From positions 1 through 64,000 of the forward strand of contig CANFHF010000005.1 in assembly GCA_947446635.1 (NCBI GenBank): 64,000 nt of DNA. Direction: 5' to 3'. The stretch is from Flavobacteriaceae bacterium (GTDB lineage: Bacteria > Bacteroidota > Bacteroidia > Flavobacteriales > Flavobacteriaceae). Made by a program: the position numbers and the translations under genes. The notes below the pieces were generated by a model. The model ran no database searches. It was not told the origin of the DNA and saw nothing but the letters and a program-made list of their open reading frames with translations. Numbering within the stretch: the first letter of the stretch is position 1; the number at the start of each line of letters is the position of its first letter. This document shows, piece after piece, positions 18,872-28,150 of the stretch.

Positions 18872-20152
18872 ATGTCATTCAACTCATTAGGTTTATCTGA
18901 TGCTTTATTAAAAGCCATCAGCAAAAAAGGATATTCAACCCCTTCTCCAATTCAACAAAAAGCAATTCCTCCCATCTTGGAAGGAAAAGATGTATTGGCA
19001 TCTGCCCAAACAGGAACAGGAAAAACAGCGGGTTTCACACTACCCATTTTACAAATACTATCACAAGGAAAACACTTAAGTCACAGACCTATTCGTGCTT
19101 TGATATTAACTCCAACACGAGAATTGGCAGCACAAATATTGGCCAATATAAAAGAATACAGTGAATTTGTAGATTTGCGCTCTGCCGTAATTTTTGGTGG
19201 TGTAAACCAAAATCCACAAGTGGCTCAACTGCGACAAGGCATTGATATATTAGTGGCAACACCGGGTCGATTAATCGATTTGCAAAATCAAGGTTTGGTT
19301 TCGCTGTCTAAAGTGGAGATCTTGGTTTTGGATGAAGCCGATCGTATGCTGGATATGGGATTTTTGCGAGATATTGAACGCATCATGAAAGTATTGCCCT
19401 CAAAAAGGCAAAACTTATTGTTTTCGGCAACCTTTTCCAAAGACATTAAGAACTTGGCTATGGGCATTTTGCACCATCCCGTTCAGGTGGAAGCGACACC
19501 CGAAAACACGACAGTGGATGCGATTATCCAAAAAGTATATCCCTGTGCCAAAGAGAAAAAAACAGAATTGATTATTAAATTGATTACCGAAGGCAACTGG
19601 AAACAAATTTTAGTATTTACGCGCACCAAACAAGGTGCCAACAAACTGACCGAAAGCATGATTGGTGCTGGTATCAAAGCGGCAGCCATTCACGGCAATA
19701 AAGGTCAAGGCGCGCGAACAAATGCATTAGCCGGTTTTAAAAACGGAAGCCTAACTGCCTTGGTCGCTACGGATATTGCCGCTCGAGGTTTGGATATTCC
19801 CTTATTACCACATGTTGTTAATTTTGAATTGCCAAATATTCCTGAAGATTACGTGCACCGAATTGGTCGAACAGGACGTGCTGGAGCCAGTGGAGAAGCC
19901 ATTTCGTTGTTTAGTCCCGACGAAACTGTTTTTTTACGCGATATCGAAAAATTGGTGGGTTTGAAATTGCCTAAAGAAAACATAGCCGGTTTTGAGCCCG
20001 ACCCCAACGCTTCAAAGGAACCCATTAAACAAGGTCAAGGAAGACCGCAACGTTTTTCAAACCCAGCAAAATCTAATACCGCTAATTCTAATAGAAGTAC
20101 CAATAACAGTTTTGGTCCGAGACGCCCACAACAAAATAATGATAGACGTTAA
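18872..20152 (+). CDS. DEAD-box RNA helicase, RhlE-like
   Basis: This ATP-dependent RNA helicase has 426 residues. The motifs are in order: Q motif ([14 protein letters not shown]), motif I AQTGTGKT, Ia PTRELA, Ib TPGRL, motif II DEAD, motif III SAT, motif V ARGLDIP and motif [10 protein letters not shown]. The last 50 residues form a basic, Asn- and Arg-rich tail typical of RhlE-type helicases and probably bind RNA. These proteins act in ribosome assembly and RNA turnover, often at low temperature. It is a single gene converging on yifB. Confidence 0.95.
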   Translation: MSFNSLGLSDALLKAISKKGYSTPSPIQQKAIPPILEGKDVLASAQTGTGKTAGFTLPILQILSQGKHLSHRPIRALILTPTRELAAQILANIKEYSEFVDLRSAVIFGGVNQNPQVAQLRQGIDILVATPGRLIDLQNQGLVSLSKVEILVLDEADRMLDMGFLRDIERIMKVLPSKRQNLLFSATFSKDIKNLAMGILHHPVQVEATPENTTVDAIIQKVYPCAKEKKTELIIKLITEGNWKQILVFTRTKQGANKLTESMIGAGIKAAAIHGNKGQGARTNALAGFKNGSLTALVATDIAARGLDIPLLPHVVNFELPNIPEDYVHRIGRTGRAGASGEAISLFSPDETVFLRDIEKLVGLKLPKENIAGFEPDPNASKEPIKQGQGRPQRFSNPAKSNTANSNRSTNNSFGPRRPQQNNDRR

Positions 20153-20175
20153 TTGATAATTAAGTTCAATAACCA

Positions 20176-21711
20176 TTATCCCAACCAACCATCACGATCC
20201 AAACTCCTGTACTGAATCGCTTCGGCAATGTGGGAAGAAATCACTTTTGGAGCGGCTTCTAAATCGGCGATGGTTCGGGCTACTTTCAGGATTCTGTCAT
20301 AGGCTCGTGCCGAAAGATTCAAGCGTTCCATGGCTGTTTTCAATAATTGTTTCGAAACTTCGTCCAGCGCACAATACTCTCGAATGTGTTTGGTGTTCAT
20401 TTGCGCATTATAATGGATGTTTTCCATTTGCACAAAACGTTCCGTTTGGATTTCTCGCGCGGCTGTGACTCGTTTTCGAATTTCGACGCTGCTTTCCGCC
20501 TTTTGGTCTTCGGACAATTTTTCGAAAGGAACCGGCGTCACTTCAATATGTATATCGATTCGATCCAATAAAGGTCCTGAAATCTTGCTCAAATAGCGCT
20601 GCATTTCGTGTGGCGAAGACGTTTGTGGCGAATCAGGGTCGTTAAAAAAACCACTCGGACTGGGGTTCATACTCGCCACCAACATAAATGAGGACGGATA
20701 CGTTACGGTAAACTTGGCTCTAGAAATCGTCACTTCCCTGTCTTCCAAAGGTTGGCGCATCACTTCCAAAACATCTCTCTTAAATTCCGGCAATTCATCC
20801 AAAAACAAAACCCCATTGTGCGCCATGGAAATTTCACCGGGTTGCGGATAACTTCCGCCCCCAACAAGGGCCACGTTTGAAATCGTATGATGCGGACTTC
20901 TAAAAGGTCTTTGATTCATTAATCCCACTTCTTTGAGCTTTCCGGCTACACTATGAATTTTGGTCGTTTCGAGTGCTTCCCGCAAAGTCATGGGTGGCAA
21001 AATACTAGGCAAACGTTTGGCAAGCATGGTTTTTCCTGCTCCCGGGGGACCAATCAGAATAATATTATGACCTCCGGCAGCCGCAATTTCCATGCAACGC
21101 TTAATAGACTCCTGCCCTTTGACATCAGAAAAATCGAATTCTGGAAAGTCCAATGTTTTATAAAATTCGGCTCTGGTGTCAATTATTGTAGCTTCTAAAG
21201 TGCCTTTGCCTTCGAAGAAATCGATAACTTCTTGTAAATTTTCCACCCCATAAACATTCAGACCAGTTACGATTGCCGCTTCTTTCACGTTTTGCTTTGG
21301 AAGAAAAAAACCTTTAAAGCCTTCTTCTTTGGCTTTAATGGCAATGGGCAATGCCCCACGAATGGGTTGTAAACCACCGTCGAGCGAAAGCTCTCCCATA
21401 ATTACATACTTGTCAATTTCATCGGCCTTAATTTGGGAAGAAGCCACGAGAATACCTATGGCGAGTGTCAAATCATAAGCCGAACCTTCTTTTCTCAAAT
21501 CGGCAGGAGCCATGTTGATAGTGATTTTCTTGCCTGGCATATTGTAGCCGTTATTTTTAAGTGCCGCCGCAATCCGGTAACTACTTTCCTTGATGGCGTT
21601 GTCGGGTAGACCTACCAAATGATACCCGATTCCCTTATCAATATTAACTTCGACCGTAATTGTGGTGGCTTCAACTCCAAAAACGGAACTTCCAAAAACT
21701 TTTACTAGCAT
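20176..21711 (-). CDS. YifB/ComM family Mg-chelatase-like AAA+ ATPase
   Basis: This 511-residue protein has an N-terminal Lon-protease-like fold domain (about 1-165), the AAA+ Mg-chelatase domain with Walker A GPPGAGKT and Walker B LFLDELPEF, and a C-terminal Mg_chelatase_C domain (SARAYDRILKVARTIADL). ComM has been shown in other bacteria to be a branch-migration helicase that helps integrate transformed DNA. I chose the ATG at 21711 (MLVKVFGSSVFGVEA), which matches the family start. The open frame extends 38 codons further upstream without family similarity. Confidence 0.94.
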   Translation of the reverse strand: MLVKVFGSSVFGVEATTITVEVNIDKGIGYHLVGLPDNAIKESSYRIAAALKNNGYNMPGKKITINMAPADLRKEGSAYDLTLAIGILVASSQIKADEIDKYVIMGELSLDGGLQPIRGALPIAIKAKEEGFKGFFLPKQNVKEAAIVTGLNVYGVENLQEVIDFFEGKGTLEATIIDTRAEFYKTLDFPEFDFSDVKGQESIKRCMEIAAAGGHNIILIGPPGAGKTMLAKRLPSILPPMTLREALETTKIHSVAGKLKEVGLMNQRPFRSPHHTISNVALVGGGSYPQPGEISMAHNGVLFLDELPEFKRDVLEVMRQPLEDREVTISRAKFTVTYPSSFMLVASMNPSPSGFFNDPDSPQTSSPHEMQRYLSKISGPLLDRIDIHIEVTPVPFEKLSEDQKAESSVEIRKRVTAAREIQTERFVQMENIHYNAQMNTKHIREYCALDEVSKQLLKTAMERLNLSARAYDRILKVARTIADLEAAPKVISSHIAEAIQYRSLDRDGWLG

Positions 21712-21874
21712 ATACGTTGGATTTAAACCTAAATTTAATGTAAAAAACCTTTCAAAATGAAATTTACTCCTTCTTTTAGTATGTAATCTAACATTTAATA
21801 ATTTTCTTTGATAAAACAAAAGCATACTGCTTGAATTGTATTATGCTAAATTTGACAAACGATAAATCTAGCCC

Positions 21875-22903
21875 ATGAGAGTCATACTCCGCACCTTTAA
21901 TCTCCAATTAAAACATACTTTTACTATTTCAAGACTATCTTATACTACGCAACCCACTTTAATTGTCGAATTGCAAAGTGACGGCTATTCAGGATTTGGA
22001 GAGGCCACGTCAAACCCCTACTATAATACTACCGTAGATTCGATGAAAAGAAATCTGGAAGCTATAATTCCGTTTATCGAAACTGTTACAGACGAAACTC
22101 CCGAAGAATTTTGGCGTAAATCATATGAACTACTAAAAGATGATTTGTTTGCGCTTTCCGCTCTGGACATTGCTTACAATGATTTATATGCTCGAAAAAA
22201 ACAAAAAAAATTGTATGAGTTATGGGGTTATTCCATTGAAAATAATCCCAAAACCGATTATACGATTGGCATTGACAGTATCGAAAAAATGGTGTCCAAA
22301 ATGAAAGAATTGCCTTGGCCCATCTACAAAATTAAATTGGGTACCAAAGAAGATCTTGCCATTGTCACCGAATTGAGAAAACATACGAATGCTGTTTTTA
22401 GAATTGATGCCAATTGTGGCTGGACTGCTCCCGAAACCATTAAAAATGCCCATGAATTAAAAAAACTGGGCGTTGAATTCTTGGAACAACCTTTGAAAGC
22501 GGACAATTGGGAAGGACATGCTACCGTTTATAAAAATTCGGTTTTGCCTATAATTGCAGATGAAAGCTGTATTCTCGAAGAAGATGTGGCAAAATGCCAC
22601 AACTATTTTCACGGCGTAAATATAAAACTCGGCAAGTGTGGTGGTCTTACTCCTGCCAGAAGAATGATTGCCCAAGCAAAAAAGTTAGGCATGAAAACTA
22701 TGGTGGGCTGTATGACGGAATCTACCGTAGGCATATCAGCCATTGCGCATTTGTTGCCAGAGCTGGACTTCGTTGATATGGATGGCCCATTATTATTGGC
22801 TGAAGATATAGCCACTGGAGTAACTATTTCTGATGGCATCATAAAATACGCGCAACTCAATGGGACCGGCGTTGCCTTATACACAAATAATACTATTTGC
22901 TGA
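21875..22903 (+). CDS. dipeptide epimerase (L-Ala-D/L-Glu type), enolase superfamily
   Basis: This 342-residue protein belongs to the muconate-lactonizing subgroup of the enolase superfamily. The catalytic KxK is in YKIKLGT, metal ligands are in RIDANCGW, LEQPL and ADESC, and the opposite-face lysine is in NIKLGKCGG. Such enzymes epimerise L-Ala-D-Glu or other dipeptides during peptidoglycan recycling. Specificity cannot be settled from sequence alone. The gene stands alone, divergent from yifB across about 160 bp. Confidence 0.9.
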   Translation: MRVILRTFNLQLKHTFTISRLSYTTQPTLIVELQSDGYSGFGEATSNPYYNTTVDSMKRNLEAIIPFIETVTDETPEEFWRKSYELLKDDLFALSALDIAYNDLYARKKQKKLYELWGYSIENNPKTDYTIGIDSIEKMVSKMKELPWPIYKIKLGTKEDLAIVTELRKHTNAVFRIDANCGWTAPETIKNAHELKKLGVEFLEQPLKADNWEGHATVYKNSVLPIIADESCILEEDVAKCHNYFHGVNIKLGKCGGLTPARRMIAQAKKLGMKTMVGCMTESTVGISAIAHLLPELDFVDMDGPLLLAEDIATGVTISDGIIKYAQLNGTGVALYTNNTIC

Positions 22904-23052
22904 TTATCCTTAATAATCATAGACAATCCTATACTTATTAAACAATAACCGATTGAAAAAATCCTGGATTATAATAATTATTAGCTATATTAAGCTGAAA
23001 TTATCCTAAATCAGCATTACTAAATTATAAATTTTGACATTTAATTATTCCA

Positions 23053-23127
23053 TACCCATAAAATTTAAGGGGGTAAAATACAAATATGATAAAAATCACA
23101 GTTCAAGTTACTTTTTTTACGGGGGTA
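23053..23127 (+). promoter_or_regulatory. G-rich repeat motif upstream of amt
   Basis: Two identical heptamers GGGGGTA (23069-23075 and 23121-23127) stand out in AT-rich sequence, 52 bp apart. The first is preceded by TACCC at 23053-23057, making an imperfect dyad TACCC-N11-GGGGGTA. They lie 45-120 bp before the amt start and could be binding sites for a nitrogen regulator. No classical sigma-54 -24/-12 site was seen. Confidence 0.4.
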
Positions 23128-23171
23128 TGAAATGATTTATATACTTTTATCGAAATTTAAAACTAAAAACT

Positions 23172-24497
23172 ATGCGAAAGATTATTTTAAGTGTGATTCT
23201 AATCACGATTTTGGTGTTATCCATTTTTTCAATTTATTTGTTTCCAGAAAGTGCAACGTTAGGAGCACATGTTATCCCTCTAAAATTAGATACTGGAGAT
23301 ACAGCTTGGATGCTATGCGCAACAGGACTTGTATTGTTAATGACTCCAGGACTAGGATTCTTTTACGGAGGAATGGTAGGTAAGAAAAATGTAATTAGTA
23401 CAGTATTACAAAGCTTTATAGCTATGGTAATTGTAACCGTACTGTGGGTTGTCGTTGGATTTGGGATGTGTTTCGGACCTTCAATAGGAGGTATTATTGG
23501 AAACCCTTCCTACAACCTATTTTTTCAAGGAGTAAGCGCTAACACAGCATGGGACTTAGCCCCAACTATTCCTTTTATATTGTTTGCCTTGTTTCAAGCG
23601 AAATTCGCTATCATTACCCCAGCCTTAATAACAGGGGCTTTTGCAGAACGCGTACGTTTCTGGGCTTATATGTTATTTATGGTTTTATTCATACTATTTG
23701 TTTATGCTCCATTATGTCACATGACTTGGCATCCTGACGGACTATTCTTCGGATGGGGAGTGTTGGATTTTGCTGGTGGAACTGTAGTACACATGAGTGC
23801 TGGTTGGGCTGCTCTTGCAGGAGCTATGTTCTTAGGAAAAAGAAAAGTGCAAAAAGCGAACCCTGCTCGTATTACTTATGTATTATTAGGAACAGGATTA
23901 TTATGGTTTGGTTGGTTCGGTTTCAATGCAGGTTCTGCTGTTGGATCTGGAAGCCTTGCTGCTCAAGCTTTAGGAACAACTACTGTAGCTGCTGCTGCTG
24001 CTGCAATGGGATGGGTATTTTTAGATAAAATTCTTGGACACAAACTTTCTGCTATGGGAGCTTGTATCGGAGCTGTTGTAGGATTAGTAGCTATTACTCC
24101 TGCTGCTGGTTTTGTGTCAATTCCTTCTGCACTAGCAATTGGTTTTATTGCTAGCATCGTAAGTAATCTTGTGGTTAGCAAATTCCCTAAAGGTAAAATT
24201 GATGATGCTTTAGATGTATTTGCTTGTCACGGTGTTGGTGGTATGGTTGGTATGCTTTTAACAGGTGTATTTGCTTCAAAATCAGTAAATGCAATTGTAG
24301 GTGATAACCAAGGATTGATTTATGGTGATACTACTTTGTTTTTAATTCAATTAAAAGCCTTAGTTATTGTATCTATATTTGCGTTCTCTGCTTCTTATGC
24401 ACTATTCTTTATTGTAAACAAAATAACTCCATTGAGAGTTAGTGAAGAAAAAGAAGAATTAGGATTAGATATTTCTCAACACGGAGAATTTTTGTAA
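23172..24497 (+). CDS. amt: ammonium transporter Amt
   Basis: This Amt/Mep/Rh channel has 441 residues, a signal-like first hydrophobic segment and about eleven further membrane segments. Conserved family features include the pore histidines in GGTVVHMSAG and FACHGVGGMVG. It takes up ammonium across the inner membrane under nitrogen limitation. A P-II gene (glnK) is often adjacent to amt in bacteria, but none is present on either side here. A strong terminator follows. Confidence 0.97.
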   Translation: MRKIILSVILITILVLSIFSIYLFPESATLGAHVIPLKLDTGDTAWMLCATGLVLLMTPGLGFFYGGMVGKKNVISTVLQSFIAMVIVTVLWVVVGFGMCFGPSIGGIIGNPSYNLFFQGVSANTAWDLAPTIPFILFALFQAKFAIITPALITGAFAERVRFWAYMLFMVLFILFVYAPLCHMTWHPDGLFFGWGVLDFAGGTVVHMSAGWAALAGAMFLGKRKVQKANPARITYVLLGTGLLWFGWFGFNAGSAVGSGSLAAQALGTTTVAAAAAAMGWVFLDKILGHKLSAMGACIGAVVGLVAITPAAGFVSIPSALAIGFIASIVSNLVVSKFPKGKIDDALDVFACHGVGGMVGMLLTGVFASKSVNAIVGDNQGLIYGDTTLFLIQLKALVIVSIFAFSASYALFFIVNKITPLRVSEEKEELGLDISQHGEFL

Positions 24498-24520
24498 ATC
24501 ATTTTCTTAAATAAATCAAG

Positions 24521-24556
24521 ACACCCTAAAAATCGTTTTTAGGGTGTTTTTTTTGG
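24521..24556 (+). terminator. terminator of amt
   Basis: ACACCCTAAAAA pairs with TTTTTAGGGTGT across a 3-nt loop, followed by eight T. Confidence 0.93.
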
Positions 24557-24724
24557 TTTTATTATTGATTTTTTCACTTCTATTTAGCGTAATTACAAAC
24601 CATTTGTTACTATTAATACATCAAGCTTTTTTGAAATATCTTACCTGTAAAAGACAAATAAGGCTTAAGTAATTAATTGAATATTCAAGTGGTTTTAATA
24701 AATCCTTAGCATTAATGTTTCTAC

Positions 24725-24772
24725 TAAAAAACGCAAGGCTTCCAGCCTTTTGAAGGCTGAAAGCTTTGTGTT
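24725..24772 (-). terminator. terminator of dsbD
   Basis: A long imperfect hairpin centres on AGCCTT-TTG-AAGGCT (24744-24758), with outer arms CAAGGCTT and AAGCTTTG. On the minus strand it ends in CGTTTTTTAG, placing a T-run just past the stem about 20 bp beyond the dsbD stop. Confidence 0.75.
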
Positions 24773-24788
24773 ACTAAACTAATTTGTA

Positions 24789-26813
24789 TTATTTCTTGAA
24801 TCTGGAAATACCAGCCTTCAACCAACTTTGATATTCTTCAACATTGGTGTAGCTTATGGTTGGTGTGGTTTTGTTTAGGCTATTTCCGTCTAAATCTGTC
24901 AAAACATACAAAGGCTGGGTATTGGTTTTATATTTCGAAATCATAAAATCCGCCCACTTATCACCTATCGTTTCAATTTTTGAACCCGTGGCCTTTGAAA
25001 TAAATTGTTCTTTTAAAGGTAAATTGCGCTTGTCGTCCACATATAGAGAAATCAAAACAACCTCGTTTTTTAGAATCTCTAAAATGTGTTTGTCAGACCA
25101 AACCGTATTTTCCATTTTTCTGCAATTCACACAGGCAAAACCGGTAAAATCGAGCATAATAGGTTTGTTCACAGTTTTGGCGTATGCCAAACCTTTTTCA
25201 TAATCGTCAAAAACCACAATTTGATGAGGGCCTAATTTAGCTCCATCAGGTAAAATTATAGTTGGAGAAACAGTCCCTGAACCACCAAATCCGAGAGGAC
25301 TTTCACTATATTCCACAGGAGGAAGATAAGAATTAATTAATTTCAAAGGTGCACCCCAAAGTCCCGGAATCATATAAATGGTTAAGAATAAAAACACTAA
25401 TCCAATCGACAATCTACCCACTGAAATATGGGTGATTGGACTGTCGTGCGGCAAAGTGATTTTTCCAAACAAATAGAAGGCTAAGATTCCAGAAACAGCT
25501 ATCCAAATCGCCAAGAAAACTTCCCGTTCTAACAAATGCAATTGCAAAACCATATCTGCTGTGGATAAAAATTTGAATGCCAAAGCTAGTTCTAGAAATC
25601 CCAAAACCACTTTTACGGTATTCAACCACCCACCCGATTTGGGCAAAGAATGCATCCAACCCGGAAACATCGCAAAAAACATGAACGGCAAGGCTAAAGC
25701 TGATGAAAACCCCAACATTCCTATAATTGGTGTAATTCCGCCTTTTGAAGCTGCATCAACCAAAAGTGTTCCAACAATGGGTCCCGTACACGAAAATGAA
25801 ACGATTGCCAAGGCCAATGCCATGAATAAGATTCCTACAACCCCACCTTTATCGGCTTGGTCATCTACCGTATTTGCCCAAGAATTAGGCAACATAATTT
25901 CAAAAGCTCCAAGAAAGGATGCAGCAAAAATTACTAACAAAACAAAGAAAAGGATATTGAACCATACATTGGTAGACAAGGCATTCAGTGCATCGGCTCC
26001 AAAAATCCAAGTGACCAACAAACCCAAAATAACATAAATCAATATGATGGAAATCCCATAAATCATGGCATTTCGTATTCCTTTTGCTTTTGTTTTACTG
26101 TGTTTAGTAAAAAAACTCACCGTCATAGGAATCATCGGGAACACGCAAGGAGTGAGCAGTGCAGCGAATCCTGAAAGGAAAGCGATAAAAAAAATAGACC
26201 AAAACCCTCTTTGTGGTTTAGGTGGAGTTGTTACTTTTTTGAGTTGGTCTGAAGTTGCTTCAATTACATCACTCGTTCCAAGACTTGGAGTCAGAGATTC
26301 TGCTTTTGCACTATCCTTAACAACTAATACTGTTCCCGTTTTTGAAACTGCACCCGTCAATAAAGTTGGAGTTACAGCAAAACTGAACTTTTTTTCTAAA
26401 TTAATACAAACCTCTTTGCAGACTTGGTAATTGAAACCCACTTCAATTTTTGAAATTTTAGGATTTAGTATTTTAATCTCTTGCTTAATTTGCACCTTCT
26501 TCTCGAAATAAGTTTCGCTTACCCCAAAAACATCATTGAAAGCAGTGGTGGTTTTACTTTCTTTGGCTTTGCCAACTAAAGTGAAATTCCCTTTTTGGTT
26601 TTCAAAATTCACCTCTAAGGGCAATGGTCCCCCATCAGGAGTAAATTGCGAATATAGATGCCACCCATTTTCTATTACCCCATTAAAAGTGAGTATGTAG
26701 TTGGTGTCTGATTTCTTTTCGATTTTGCTAGTCCATTTAACAGGATCCAGTATTTGTGCATTCCCTTTGGCAAAAACCAGGAAAGCCAGCATTATGAATA
26801 GTATTTTTCTCAT
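24789..26813 (-). CDS. dsbD: thiol:disulfide interchange protein DsbD-like, with thioredoxin domain
   Basis: A signal peptide (MRKILFIMLAFLVFAKGNAQ) leads into a periplasmic N-terminal domain with the Cys pair in QVCKEVC. Eight or so membrane segments follow, with core cysteines in TPCVFPMIPMTV and SFSCTGPIVG. A C-terminal thioredoxin domain carries CVNCRK. The protein carries electrons from cytoplasmic thioredoxin to periplasmic partners, including cytochrome c maturation and periplasmic reductases. I prefer the ATG at 26813 because its ATGA overlaps the tilS stop, the usual coupled arrangement. An ATG three codons earlier (26822) is possible. Confidence 0.93.
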   Translation of the reverse strand: MRKILFIMLAFLVFAKGNAQILDPVKWTSKIEKKSDTNYILTFNGVIENGWHLYSQFTPDGGPLPLEVNFENQKGNFTLVGKAKESKTTTAFNDVFGVSETYFEKKVQIKQEIKILNPKISKIEVGFNYQVCKEVCINLEKKFSFAVTPTLLTGAVSKTGTVLVVKDSAKAESLTPSLGTSDVIEATSDQLKKVTTPPKPQRGFWSIFFIAFLSGFAALLTPCVFPMIPMTVSFFTKHSKTKAKGIRNAMIYGISIILIYVILGLLVTWIFGADALNALSTNVWFNILFFVLLVIFAASFLGAFEIMLPNSWANTVDDQADKGGVVGILFMALALAIVSFSCTGPIVGTLLVDAASKGGITPIIGMLGFSSALALPFMFFAMFPGWMHSLPKSGGWLNTVKVVLGFLELALAFKFLSTADMVLQLHLLEREVFLAIWIAVSGILAFYLFGKITLPHDSPITHISVGRLSIGLVFLFLTIYMIPGLWGAPLKLINSYLPPVEYSESPLGFGGSGTVSPTIILPDGAKLGPHQIVVFDDYEKGLAYAKTVNKPIMLDFTGFACVNCRKMENTVWSDKHILEILKNEVVLISLYVDDKRNLPLKEQFISKATGSKIETIGDKWADFMISKYKTNTQPLYVLTDLDGNSLNKTTPTISYTNVEEYQSWLKAGISRFKK

Positions 26814-28123
26814 TTTTGCCATTGTATTTGTACTCTGTTTTTTGTTGTTTTTCCTATTTTAAAACGCTCATCTTGGCGGATTCCGATAATCCAAACTATT
26901 GTATCATCAGAACATAAAAGCCATGTATTCTCTTTTTCTATCAACGATAATTTTTCGTCCTTAAAAATTTTACTCACTTTCTTTGATTTTCCTTCCATTC
27001 CAAAGGGTTGAAATGTATCCCCTTCTTTCCAACGTCTTAAAACTAAAGGAAAATGTAGCTTGTCTTCATCAACAAAGATAGTTGTATTGGAACCAATACT
27101 AATGTTAGCTACTTTACTAAACGAAAGATGTAAGGGAGTACTAATTTCTTTTTGATCTTTAGAAATGTAATATTCTTCCTTTTTATCCTCAATATTTATA
27201 GGACTCAAAATTAAAAAATCCCTATTTTTTACTATTCGGAATTCTTTTGAAAATACTTGTTTTCCGGATTGACTTTCAACTAAATCATAAATGTCTTCCC
27301 AAGCCGAAAACCCAAATTCTCGAAGCCATTGGTACAAATAGGATTTGTAATTGGGCAGTTGTTGTAGTTTATTCAAATCAAAATGGATGTCCTCTCCTAT
27401 TTCTTTTACCACTTGCTGATATACCATAATGGACGCGTCTTCGACCATCGTTTTGGATTCTTGCAAATAGCCCTGTGTTTTATGAAACGAGGATAAAAAA
27501 TCGGTATTGAGTTCTTTTAAAATGGGAACCAAATTATGCCTAATCTTATTTCGCAAATATTTATCCGAAGCGTTACTGCTGTCTTCGCACCAGTCAATGT
27601 TATTTTCCTTGGCATACTGTTCGATTTCTTGTCGAGAAAATAGTAAAAGTGGGCGAATGACATTTTCATTTTGCGCAGGAATTCCTGTCAACCCCTCTAA
27701 TCCAGTTCCCCGAACGAGGTTGATGAGGAAGGTTTCTAAATTATCATCGGCATGATGTGCCGTAAGTACATAGTCAAAGTTTTCTGTTTCCAAAAGTTCG
27801 TAAAACCAGTTGTAGCGCAACTCACGGGCGGCAACTTGGGTTGAAAGTTTATAATCTTTGGCAAAAGCGTCGGTGTCAAATTGGGTTACGAATAATTGAA
27901 TTTTATTGGCTTCGACATAGTTTTGAACGAAATTTTGATCTTCAAAACTTTCCACTCCACGAAGTTGAAAATTACAATGGGCAATAGCTATTTCAAAAGA
28001 TAACTTGTGAAACAAATCGACCATTACCATACTGTCTAAACCACCACTAGTAGCCAAAAGCAATTTTTTTCCACTTAAAAAAGGAAAGTTTTGAAAAATA
28101 TGGCTTTGGAATTTTTGTAGCAT
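26810..28123 (-). CDS. tilS: tRNA(Ile)-lysidine synthase
   Basis: TilS attaches lysine to the wobble cytidine of tRNA-Ile(CAU), an essential modification for reading AUA. The PP-loop ATP-binding motif SGGLDSMV is near the N-terminus, followed by AHCNFQLRG and TAHHADDNLET. The C-terminal TilS domain contains LRRWKEGDTFQPFGM. The length is 437 residues from the ATG at 28123 (MLQKFQSHIF); an ATG 7 codons earlier (28144) is also open. It lies between pabB and dsbD on the same strand and is probably co-transcribed with both. Confidence 0.95.
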   Translation of the reverse strand: MLQKFQSHIFQNFPFLSGKKLLLATSGGLDSMVMVDLFHKLSFEIAIAHCNFQLRGVESFEDQNFVQNYVEANKIQLFVTQFDTDAFAKDYKLSTQVAARELRYNWFYELLETENFDYVLTAHHADDNLETFLINLVRGTGLEGLTGIPAQNENVIRPLLLFSRQEIEQYAKENNIDWCEDSSNASDKYLRNKIRHNLVPILKELNTDFLSSFHKTQGYLQESKTMVEDASIMVYQQVVKEIGEDIHFDLNKLQQLPNYKSYLYQWLREFGFSAWEDIYDLVESQSGKQVFSKEFRIVKNRDFLILSPINIEDKKEEYYISKDQKEISTPLHLSFSKVANISIGSNTTIFVDEDKLHFPLVLRRWKEGDTFQPFGMEGKSKKVSKIFKDEKLSLIEKENTWLLCSDDTIVWIIGIRQDERFKIGKTTKNRVQIQWQK

Positions 28124-28150
28124 TTTCAAATTTAGTAAATTCATTTGGAT

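Noticed and set aside
24725..24772. Long palindrome considered as a mobile or REP-type repeat
   Set aside because: On the minus strand it has a T-run just after the dsbD stop, so a terminator explains it better.
25561..26037. A 158-codon open frame on the plus strand inside dsbD
   Set aside because: It is fully antisense to the membrane domain of dsbD and shows no recognisable domain.
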